64,000 nucleotides of DNA from Persicimonas caeni (GTDB lineage Bacteria; Myxococcota_A; Bradymonadia; Bradymonadales; Bradymonadaceae), in assembly GCF_006517175.1 (NCBI RefSeq), contig NZ_CP041186.1:6537074-6601073 (forward strand). The letters are read 5' to 3'. The notes under the pieces were generated by a model that worked only from the letters and a program-made list of their open reading frames with translations, had not been told where the DNA came from and ran no database searches. Below, piece by piece: positions 54,294-62,173 of this stretch. The translations under genes and the position numbers were made by a program. Each line of letters starts with the position of its first letter. Position 1 is the stretch's first letter.

Positions 54294-55196
54294 ATGGGAA
54301 TCAGTGCGAAGGAAGTAAAAGCGCTTCGTGACCGCACGGGCGCCGGCATGATGGACTGCAAGAAGGCCCTCCAGGAAAATGACGGCGATATGGACGCCGC
54401 CATCGAATACCTCGAGAAGAAAGGTATCGCGGCTGCCAAGAAGAAGTCGGGCCGCGTCGCCGCCGAGGGCTTGGTGCGCGCCTGGACCAACGACGACGCC
54501 ACCGAGGCCGTCCTCGTCGAAGTCAACTCCGAGACCGACTTCGTTGCTCGCAACGACAAGTTCCAGGAGTTCGCCGATGAGGTGACCGCTGCCATCGGTC
54601 AGTCGGACATCCTGTCGGTCGACGATCTCGAGAAAGTCGAGGTCGACGGCAAGACCGTCACCGAGCACACGACCGAGACGATCGCCACCCTGGGCGAGAA
54701 CATTTCGGTGCGCCGCTTCGCCCGCTTCCAAGCCGACAACGGTCTGGTGGGCACCTACATCCACGCCGGTGACCAGATTGGCGTGCTCGTCAAGGTCGCC
54801 ATCGATGGCGACGCCGACCGCGGCGAAGTCGAAGACTTCTCGCGTGACGTGGCCATGCACATCGCGGCGATGAACCCGCCGTACCTGTCGCCCTCGCAGA
54901 TCCCGGACGCCGAGCGCTCCTCGCAAGAAGAGGTCTTCTCGGCGCAGATGGCCGAAGAGGGCAAGCCCGAGCACATCATCCCGAAGATCGTGACCGGCAA
55001 GATCAAGAAGTGGGAGTCCGAAGTCAGCCTTCTCGAGCAGCCGTTCGTCAAGGACACCGACAAGACGGTCTCCGAATACCAGGACACCTTCGGCGGTGTG
55101 AGCATCGAGGACTTCGTGCGTTTCGAAGTCGGCGAAGGCATCGAAAAGAAGGACGAAGACTTCCGCAAAGAAGTCGCCGAGCAGCTAAAAGGCTGA
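54294..55196 (+). CDS. tsf: translation elongation factor Ts
   Basis: 300 aa. GGAG lies 10 nt before the ATG at 54294. The N-terminal motif ISAKEVKALRDRTGAGMMDCKKAL and the NSETDFVARND segment that contacts EF-Tu are visible. It exchanges GDP on EF-Tu. The frame extending upstream to 54234 crosses the hairpin and is not supported. Confidence 0.97.
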   Translation: MGISAKEVKALRDRTGAGMMDCKKALQENDGDMDAAIEYLEKKGIAAAKKKSGRVAAEGLVRAWTNDDATEAVLVEVNSETDFVARNDKFQEFADEVTAAIGQSDILSVDDLEKVEVDGKTVTEHTTETIATLGENISVRRFARFQADNGLVGTYIHAGDQIGVLVKVAIDGDADRGEVEDFSRDVAMHIAAMNPPYLSPSQIPDAERSSQEEVFSAQMAEEGKPEHIIPKIVTGKIKKWESEVSLLEQPFVKDTDKTVSEYQDTFGGVSIEDFVRFEVGEGIEKKDEDFRKEVAEQLKG

Positions 55197-55211
55197 TCAT
55201 CGGCCATTGAC

Positions 55212-55238
55212 AAAGCGCCCTTCGGGGCGCTTTTTTTT
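55212..55238 (+). terminator. Rho-independent terminator after tsf
   Basis: GCGCCC (55215-55220) pairs with GGGCGC (55225-55230), flanked by AAA and eight T residues (55231-55238). It splits rpsB-tsf from pyrH-frr, so the latter must have its own promoter or rely on read-through. Confidence 0.88.
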
Positions 55239-55271
55239 GGAATCAACGGCGTCCCACTTACGGACCCCTAG

Positions 55272-56030
<759 letters not shown>

Positions 56031-56085
56031 CGGACTTTGCCATTTAGGGACAAGTATCGCTGCCGAATCTGCTCGAGGAGGAGCC

Positions 56086-56643
56086 ATGGAACAGTTGGTA
56101 TTGGATGAACTCAAAGAAGATTATCAGACCACCGTCAAGGATCTGAAGCGCTCGCTGGCCAAGATCCGCACCGGTCGGGCCAACCTGGGGATGCTCGACG
56201 GCATCAAGGTCGAGTACTACGGCCAGATGAGCCCGCTCAATCAGGTGGCCACGATGAAGGTCGCCGACCCGCGCCTGATCACCATTCAGCCATGGGAGAG
56301 CGACTTGATCCCCGAGATCGAGCGGTCGATTTCGTCGTCGGATCTCGGGTTGAACCCGTCGAATGACGGCAACATCATTCGCGTGCCGATTCCGGCCCTG
56401 ACCGGTGAGCGTCGCCAAGAGCTGACCAAGGTGGTCAAGCGTGAGGGTGAGGATCACAAGATCGCGCTGCGCAATCGTCGGCGCGAGGCGAACGACCAGA
56501 TCAAGGAACTCGAGAAGGAGTCCGAGATCACCGAAGACCAGATGCATCGTGCTTTCTCGAAGATCGACGCGATGACTGACCAGTTTACCTCGAAAATCGA
56601 CCAGATTGTCGAGGACAAAACGAACGAGATTCTGGAGGTCTGA
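56086..56643 (+). CDS. frr: ribosome recycling factor
   Basis: 185 aa, canonical length, with GGAGG-type box close to the ATG. Visible are IRTGRANLGMLDGIKVEYYG, LNQVATMKVADPR and the C-terminal VKREGEDHKIALRNRRREAND. It splits post-termination ribosomes with EF-G. It ends 3 bp from the convergent FHA gene, and its stop codon is inside a 15-bp palindrome. Confidence 0.97.
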   Translation: MEQLVLDELKEDYQTTVKDLKRSLAKIRTGRANLGMLDGIKVEYYGQMSPLNQVATMKVADPRLITIQPWESDLIPEIERSISSSDLGLNPSNDGNIIRVPIPALTGERRQELTKVVKREGEDHKIALRNRRREANDQIKELEKESEITEDQMHRAFSKIDAMTDQFTSKIDQIVEDKTNEILEV

Positions 56644-56646
56644 GCC

Positions 56647-57612
56647 TCAGACGACTCCGAAGATCGACAAGAGCAGATAGACGACGCCCGCAAGCGAAAT
56701 CACGCTGAGGGTGATCACCCCGACTTCCACAGGGCCGAGGCCCCGCGCAGTGGAGTCGGGGTTTTGTCGTTCTTCGTCCTCATCGAGTTCGGAGGTGGGC
56801 GACGCCTCGTTGTCTTCGGTCAACGTGTCGTAGCCTGGACGTGCCTTGTGCTTGGACGGAGCCTCCTCGTCGTGGGCGGGCCCGCCAGCGCCGTCGAGCT
56901 CCTCGAGGTAGGCTTCGAGAGGGTCGACAAAGCGTAACTCCACATCGCCGGCGACGATGGTCTCTCCGGACGCGAGGCGACGTGGACCGTCGAGGGGCAC
57001 GCCGGCGACGCTGGGCGATACGTTGGCGCTGGTCTCGGTGGGCTCGACGCCGAACCCGTCGCCGTCGCGAAAGAGCTTCAGGGCGCAGCCCAGCCCTTCG
57101 ACATGCAAGTCTGCATCGGCGGCATCGGCGAGCCGCCCGTGATCGAGGGTATCGGGCACGACGAGCTTTTCGCCGGCGCATGGTCCTCGCATCACCTCGA
57201 AGTAAGCCGACTCGTCGGTGCCCGTGTCTTGGGTGGCGAAGAGGGCGTCGCCGAGCAACTGGCGCGCCATTGTGCCTGTATGCTGCAGCGAGAAAGCGTC
57301 GCCGAGCGCGGGCACGAACTCGACATCGATGCGCAGGTCGAGGATTTCGAGTCTGCCGCCGCCGCTTAGCGCCTGGTCGGTGTCTGCAGGCAGCGGTTTG
57401 CCGTCGAGCAGGGTGCCGTTGGTGCTCTTCTCATCACGCACGACCAGGCCGGCGTCGGTGCGAAGGAGGGTCAGGTGATGGCCGGAGACGACGCGAAGGG
57501 GGATTCGAACGTCGCAACGAGAGCTGCGTCCGATGGTCACGCGGTCTTCGTCGAACTCGACGACCTGGGGTTTAGAGGTTCTGGGCGGGCGAATCGTCAG
57601 TCTTACGGGCAT
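56647..57612 (-). CDS. FHA-domain membrane protein
   Basis: 321 aa from the ATG at 57612, preceded by GGAG 5 nt upstream. An N-terminal FHA domain (about 15-105) has IGRSSRCDVRIP and STNGTLLDGK, motifs for phosphothreonine-peptide binding. The middle holds weaker FHA-like or beta segments (about 150-250). A C-terminal membrane helix follows (VGVITLSVISLAGVVYLLLS). With the Ser/Thr kinases elsewhere in the window it may take part in phospho-signalling (inference). Confidence 0.85.
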   Translation of the reverse strand: MPVRLTIRPPRTSKPQVVEFDEDRVTIGRSSRCDVRIPLRVVSGHHLTLLRTDAGLVVRDEKSTNGTLLDGKPLPADTDQALSGGGRLEILDLRIDVEFVPALGDAFSLQHTGTMARQLLGDALFATQDTGTDESAYFEVMRGPCAGEKLVVPDTLDHGRLADAADADLHVEGLGCALKLFRDGDGFGVEPTETSANVSPSVAGVPLDGPRRLASGETIVAGDVELRFVDPLEAYLEELDGAGGPAHDEEAPSKHKARPGYDTLTEDNEASPTSELDEDEERQNPDSTARGLGPVEVGVITLSVISLAGVVYLLLSIFGVV

Positions 57613-57714
57613 GAGCGCTCCCCGGAGTTGATACGGATAACGTCGAGTCGAGCCAAAGACGGCGTACGACATACAACTCACCAAGGGGGCTGACCGATCT
57701 GCAGGCTGTCGGGA

Positions 57715-58239
57715 CTAGATAATCCCGAGAAACGCCAGAACGACGATCAGGGTAAAGACTCCGATGGCCCCCCATAGGCCGATCGACATGAGTTCGTCCT
57801 TTTGGTTTTCTGCGCGACGCTCTTCCTCCTTGCGCAAATCACGCGGCTCGTCCGCGTCACCGCGTGCAAAGCGCTGTGCCGATCTGATCTCGCGGCTCCA
57901 GAAGGCCTGCTCGGCCTCGTTGAGCAGTTGACCGCTGGTGTCGACGGTATAACTCACGCGCATGAGTTCGTCGTGGCGCTCGATGACCACCGAGGTGTGC
58001 AACTCGGTCATATTCGAGGTCCACCAACCAGCGCCGGCGCGCCCACGTTCGACAGTCGCGCCGGTCAGCGGCGCGGTATCGTCTTCGGAGGATTGTGCGT
58101 CACTCGGTTCCTTTTGACGCTCGACGATTCGATAGCCATTGGCCAAGTAAAACTCGATCAGCCGAAACACAGGATCATCGGTGGGAAAGGGGCCCTCGAT
58201 TTCCCCGGTCTCTCGGTGGGTCGACATTGCGAATGCCAT
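57715..58239 (-). CDS. small tail-anchored protein of unknown function
   Basis: 174 aa (or 170 if the second Met at 58227 is used; neither start has a Shine-Dalgarno). The N-terminal about 130 residues are soluble and charged, with WWTSNMTELHTSVVIERHDE. The C-terminus has an acidic/basic run (DLRKEEERRAENQKDE) and one membrane helix (GLWGAIGVFTLIVVLAFLG). Possibly tail-anchored. The upstream promoter is at 58266-58293. I do not recognise a family. Confidence 0.65.
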   Translation of the reverse strand: MAFAMSTHRETGEIEGPFPTDDPVFRLIEFYLANGYRIVERQKEPSDAQSSEDDTAPLTGATVERGRAGAGWWTSNMTELHTSVVIERHDELMRVSYTVDTSGQLLNEAEQAFWSREIRSAQRFARGDADEPRDLRKEEERRAENQKDELMSIGLWGAIGVFTLIVVLAFLGII

Positions 58240-58265
58240 GCGCAGAAGGAACCAAGTATGCTACC

Positions 58266-58293
58266 ATTCTACGCTGTTCGACGACGCTGACAA
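58266..58293 (-). promoter_or_regulatory. sigma-70-type promoter for the tail-anchored protein
   Basis: On the minus strand TTGTCA (58288-58293) and TAGAAT (58266-58271) are 16 bp apart. The predicted start near 58259 leaves about 20-30 nt of leader. Confidence 0.5.
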
Positions 58294-58323
58294 CACCACG
58301 CGCGAGAAAACTCGCCGAGCGCG

Positions 58324-59064
58324 ATGAGCCGAGACAACACGACAGCCAAGGATGGGTGGAGCCGTCAGGAGTGGTTGGCGCTTGTGCTCGGCGTGGTCAT
58401 GGTCGGCTTGATGGGCCGCATGGCGTACAAGCTCTACCTCGAGGGCGACGAGATCTGCTCGGCGCTGCAGAAGAGCCTGGAGAGCGCGCCGGGTCGACGG
58501 ATGCCGTGCACACGGCTGTCCTATTATGCCGAGCCCGTTGATTGGCTGGCGCTCGTCGGCAGCGACGGCGCGATTCCGGCCCCTGTGTCCGCGGACTACA
58601 GCTTCGACAACCATGGCAGCCTAGTGCGCGTCGAGACGGACCACGGCGACGATGGGGACGTCGATATCGTCTACGAATGTACGCTGCTCGGTAAGATGCT
58701 GATGCCGTTTACGAACTATGACGCGTGGACATCCTACGGCGCGATCACCGAACTCTCCAAGGGGAGCCAACCGGCTGATGAGGCCCAGTTGGCGAGCGAG
58801 GGCGAAACTGGAGTCGGTGGGCTGCACACGGAGCTGCGAGTGCGCCGCCAAGAGCCCTTTTGGGTGCAGTACGAGGCAAAGACCCACGCCAACGGCGGAG
58901 AGTTGGTCCGGCGGGTGGTGCACGGTGAGGTGACTCGCACGCTCACCGACACCAGCTACGAGTACGATGGCGGAGGCGACTTGATCTCGATGCGTACCGT
59001 GCGGGTCTCGCATCCCAATACCTTCGTCCGCCAGACCGACTACACCTACGAGTGCTGGGACTAG
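58324..59064 (+). CDS. membrane-anchored protein of unknown function
   Basis: 246 aa. One N-terminal membrane helix (LALVLGVVMVGLMGRMAYKLY), then a periplasmic-looking region rich in DGGGDLISMRTV-like and HGEVTRTLTDTSYEYDG-type repeats reminiscent of YD/RHS strands. A few Cys residues are present. I do not recognise a family. It is divergent from the tail-anchored gene and convergent with the barrel-like gene at 59077. Confidence 0.65.
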   Translation: MSRDNTTAKDGWSRQEWLALVLGVVMVGLMGRMAYKLYLEGDEICSALQKSLESAPGRRMPCTRLSYYAEPVDWLALVGSDGAIPAPVSADYSFDNHGSLVRVETDHGDDGDVDIVYECTLLGKMLMPFTNYDAWTSYGAITELSKGSQPADEAQLASEGETGVGGLHTELRVRRQEPFWVQYEAKTHANGGELVRRVVHGEVTRTLTDTSYEYDGGGDLISMRTVRVSHPNTFVRQTDYTYECWD

Positions 59065-59076
59065 CAAGTGCTGGGA

Positions 59077-60252
59077 CTAGAACTCGTAGGTCGCGCCCAG
59101 TCCGCCCACGAAGCCGCCTTCGATACCTGCTGACCGCGAGGCATAGCCGGCGCGCGCATCCAGAGTCAGACCCTCGCTCGCCTCCACACCCACATCGTAG
59201 AGGAGTCGCGTGCCCGTCGGTCCGCCTTCGTCGGGACGCTTGGTCAACTCGATGGTCAGGGCCATGGGGACGTCGGGCACCGTGTCCCAGCGAAAGGCCA
59301 TCCAGCCACGGTTGCCGACTTCGTCTTGAATCTCCCCGCCCACCGCGAAATGCGTTCCGCTGATGCGTCCGATGCGCACGGTGGCTCCCGCTCCGGCGGC
59401 AAACCCCTGGTCGCTGGCGCCGAGGATGAGGCGTGTACCCACAGACAAGTTGTCGAGAAATGCCAGATTGGCTTCGCCATAACCGTAGTCGTAGCCAGGC
59501 TCCCCAAGAGGGGTGTCGCTGCCGTATCCGTCGTTGAGCCCACGACTCTCTCCGTCGACGGTGACCGTGGGTTGTGAGCCGCGCAGCCGACCGATACCGA
59601 AGCGGAAGTCGTGAAGCCACGTGAGCACCCTGTAGGTATACTCGAGCTCGGCGACCCAGTAGGCGTCGGAGTTGGCATCGGTGACGAGGTCCTCGCCGGA
59701 GGCGTCGATCGAGACTTCACCCGGGCCGACGTTGCGCCGGCCGTAGGCGGTATACTCGGCGCGCAGTCGAAACTGCGAGCGGTCGTTGTCGTAGCGCTCG
59801 AGACGGTGGCGCTCGGTTACCTCGGCCGCGGTCGGACGCACCATCAGTCGGTACGGCTCCTCTCGCGACGCAAAGTGCACCCGTTCGGTGTCATCTTGGG
59901 CACGAGAGGCGATGTAGTATTCGATGCCCGGCGGCACGGACATCTCTTTGGGCAAGATCGCTGCAAACTCGTCATCACCGGTACGCTTCAGCGCGAAGCG
60001 TCGATACTCGCCTTGGGAACCGAGCGGCCGCGCGTCCACCCAGGCCTGCTCGAGCTTCCAGTCACCCACGATTCGGGTCTCGATGAGCACTTGCTCATTC
60101 GAGCGTAATGTCGCGCTCGGCCGGTGGATGATGGCCGGCTCGACGGACGGCTCGGCAGCGGGCTCGTCCGATTGGGCGCTCACGGCCTGAGGTGCACCCA
60201 GCAAAGCGAGGGTCGAGAGCACCACACGTACATACAGTTGCGTCGAATTCAT
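59077..60252 (-). CDS. outer-membrane beta-barrel-like protein 1
   Basis: 391 aa. Signal peptide ending VSA. Residues about 40-135 form an Ig-like or CBM-like segment, with ERVHFASREEPYR near its end. The rest consists of alternating beta strands ending in Phe (ATYEF), the C-terminal signature of Omp barrels. It shares layout with the next gene upstream, so the two look like paralogues. The start lies 19 bp from that gene's end on the same strand. Function is unknown. Confidence 0.75.
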   Translation of the reverse strand: MNSTQLYVRVVLSTLALLGAPQAVSAQSDEPAAEPSVEPAIIHRPSATLRSNEQVLIETRIVGDWKLEQAWVDARPLGSQGEYRRFALKRTGDDEFAAILPKEMSVPPGIEYYIASRAQDDTERVHFASREEPYRLMVRPTAAEVTERHRLERYDNDRSQFRLRAEYTAYGRRNVGPGEVSIDASGEDLVTDANSDAYWVAELEYTYRVLTWLHDFRFGIGRLRGSQPTVTVDGESRGLNDGYGSDTPLGEPGYDYGYGEANLAFLDNLSVGTRLILGASDQGFAAGAGATVRIGRISGTHFAVGGEIQDEVGNRGWMAFRWDTVPDVPMALTIELTKRPDEGGPTGTRLLYDVGVEASEGLTLDARAGYASRSAGIEGGFVGGLGATYEF

Positions 60253-60271
60253 GATTCTGCTCCTTCGCTCT

Positions 60272-61945
60272 TTACCAGGTGAACACGGTGCCGAGGCCGG
60301 CGGTGGGCCCCTGATACTGAATCGTGCGTGCGTTCCATCCCACCCGCGCCATCAGCGTGAACCAGTCGTTGAACTGATAGCCGGTGCCGTAGTTGAGCAT
60401 GACGCCCAGGTCTTCGCCGACGGGGAGGTTGGTCACCACCACCTCGCCACTCATCGGGATATTCTCGAGCTCTTCGACGGCCAACTTGATCCAGACCTCG
60501 TTGCCGATGCCGTCGGTGTTCGCGAGCCCCAGCTCGAGGCGGGTGGCGTCTCGGCGGCCGATGCGCAGCTCCGTGCGAAGCCCGAAGGTGTCGTCGAGGC
60601 TCGACGAGGAGCTCGATTGGCGGTCTCCGACGAGCAGGCGGCCCGACAGTCCGACGAACTCGGAGAGCGTGAACTGCAGCTCGGCAAAGCCGTAGCTGAC
60701 GCTGATGTCGCTCGCATCGGCGCCGGCTTCGATCTCGTCGACCGGTCCACCGCGCCCCTCGAAGATACCTGCACCCACCTTCAGCGCTTCGAGCATTCCA
60801 AAGCCGACGTGGTAACGGTAATCGGACTCGAAGCGCAGGTATTCGTCATCACCTGGGCCGCTCTTGAAGTTGACGTATTCGACCACCCCGGTGGCCTTGG
60901 AGCGGTCGGCGCGGCGGATGGGATCGTTGGGCGGGACCTCGACGTGGAGGTCGTTGGGCTCCGAGGCGCTCCCGGCGATCAGTTGGAGTTCGCCGTCGTC
61001 GCGCACGGCTTCGACGAAGAACTCGAACTCCCCGGGCGCCTCGGCGTGCTCGTCTAGGCGAGTACGCCAGTTGCGGTCGCCGTCACGCTCGAGGTCGCGC
61101 TCTTGGAAGCTCGGCTCGTCCGGGTGGCGGTAGAGCACGCGTACCTTCTCGACTCGCTCGGGCTCTTCGAAGGTGGCGACCAACTCGACCGGGTCGCCAG
61201 GGTAAAGGGTCGGTGCGTAGGTGACCTTCGCCTCGAGCGGGTTTCGCTTGTCGTCTTCGCGCTGCATGATGAGCGCACGCTGCTCGAGCAAGCGCCCACG
61301 CAGCCACTTGAGCTCGGCCGCCACCTGTTCGGCAAACGGGCTGTCGGGATGCTCTTCCAAAAACGCCGTCCAGATGTCGACGCGTTCCGAAAGAGGGCGT
61401 CCGAGGGACTTCTGAAAGGCTTTGTCGACTGCCGCGACCTCTGGGCTTTGCGTGGGAGGGCACGGTTCGCTGCTCTTGGATGGGACGTCGCTGGTCAGAT
61501 CGACCGTCTTCGAATCTGAAGGGTCGGTCGTCTCTTTGGGCGAGGCGGCTGGCGGTTTTGCTTTCTGCGCCTGTGCCGGAGACTGCTTGGGCGGAAACCA
61601 GACGACATAATCGCCCACTGCGGGCAGCCGCTCGAGCGATTCGGCTTTGTTTGCGATGGAGAGTTGGTCGCCGACCTGACGCAGCGGCAGATCACCGATG
61701 GGAAAGCGGTCGACGATGGTCTTCTCGGTGACCGGGTGCGTCACCTCCACCCGACGATACACACGCACCGTGGCGTCGTCGGGCAGGCCGTCCGAGCCGC
61801 CCAGATCGACGATAATTTCACCGTCGCTCACCTTCAGAATGATCCCCTCCCGGGGCGTCTGGTCTGGCTCTGCGGCGATGGCCGTGGCGCTCACTGCGCA
61901 GGCTACGGCAAAACCCACCGATGCCAGGAGCTTTGATTGTCTCAT
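60272..61945 (-). CDS. outer-membrane beta-barrel-like protein 2
   Basis: 557 aa from the ATG at 61945, with GGAG 6 nt upstream. Signal peptide ending AIA. The N-terminus has a FlgT-like SDGEIIVDLGGSDGL segment. Then come a Pro/Lys-rich linker and a helical stretch, and an Ig-like segment (PGDPVELVATFEEP...FEFFVEAVRDDGE) that parallels its neighbour. A beta-rich region ends in Trp (GLGTVFTW), again an Omp-type end. The upstream region carries a TetR-type palindrome. Two-gene operon with the protein at 59077. Confidence 0.75.
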   Translation of the reverse strand: MRQSKLLASVGFAVACAVSATAIAAEPDQTPREGIILKVSDGEIIVDLGGSDGLPDDATVRVYRRVEVTHPVTEKTIVDRFPIGDLPLRQVGDQLSIANKAESLERLPAVGDYVVWFPPKQSPAQAQKAKPPAASPKETTDPSDSKTVDLTSDVPSKSSEPCPPTQSPEVAAVDKAFQKSLGRPLSERVDIWTAFLEEHPDSPFAEQVAAELKWLRGRLLEQRALIMQREDDKRNPLEAKVTYAPTLYPGDPVELVATFEEPERVEKVRVLYRHPDEPSFQERDLERDGDRNWRTRLDEHAEAPGEFEFFVEAVRDDGELQLIAGSASEPNDLHVEVPPNDPIRRADRSKATGVVEYVNFKSGPGDDEYLRFESDYRYHVGFGMLEALKVGAGIFEGRGGPVDEIEAGADASDISVSYGFAELQFTLSEFVGLSGRLLVGDRQSSSSSSLDDTFGLRTELRIGRRDATRLELGLANTDGIGNEVWIKLAVEELENIPMSGEVVVTNLPVGEDLGVMLNYGTGYQFNDWFTLMARVGWNARTIQYQGPTAGLGTVFTW

Positions 61946-62050
61946 CTGCTGCTCCGTCGTAATGACTAAACTACGAGTTGGTCTTTGCGTCAGGCAATGA
62001 CGAAGCAAAGGGCGTTCCAACGCTTGCAGAAGCGCGGGCAGGATGGGTCT

Positions 62051-62066
62051 GACTGACTGGTCAGTC
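62051..62066. promoter_or_regulatory. TetR-type operator palindrome
   Basis: GACTGAC-TG-GTCAGTC is a perfect 7-bp-arm palindrome with a 2-nt centre. It lies about 106-121 bp upstream of the barrel gene start and 107 bp from the kinase gene end. Such GACTGAC/GTCAGTC boxes are typical for TetR-family regulators (inference). No TetR gene is in the window. Confidence 0.55.
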
Positions 62067-62173
62067 GGTATTGGATGAAAAAGTGTCCAGAAGTGGAGCA
62101 AGCGCAACGCGGCGCCGGATGTGACGCCGCGGGCTATGAAAGACGCTCGAGAGCGTCGAAGAAGGGGGGAGAC

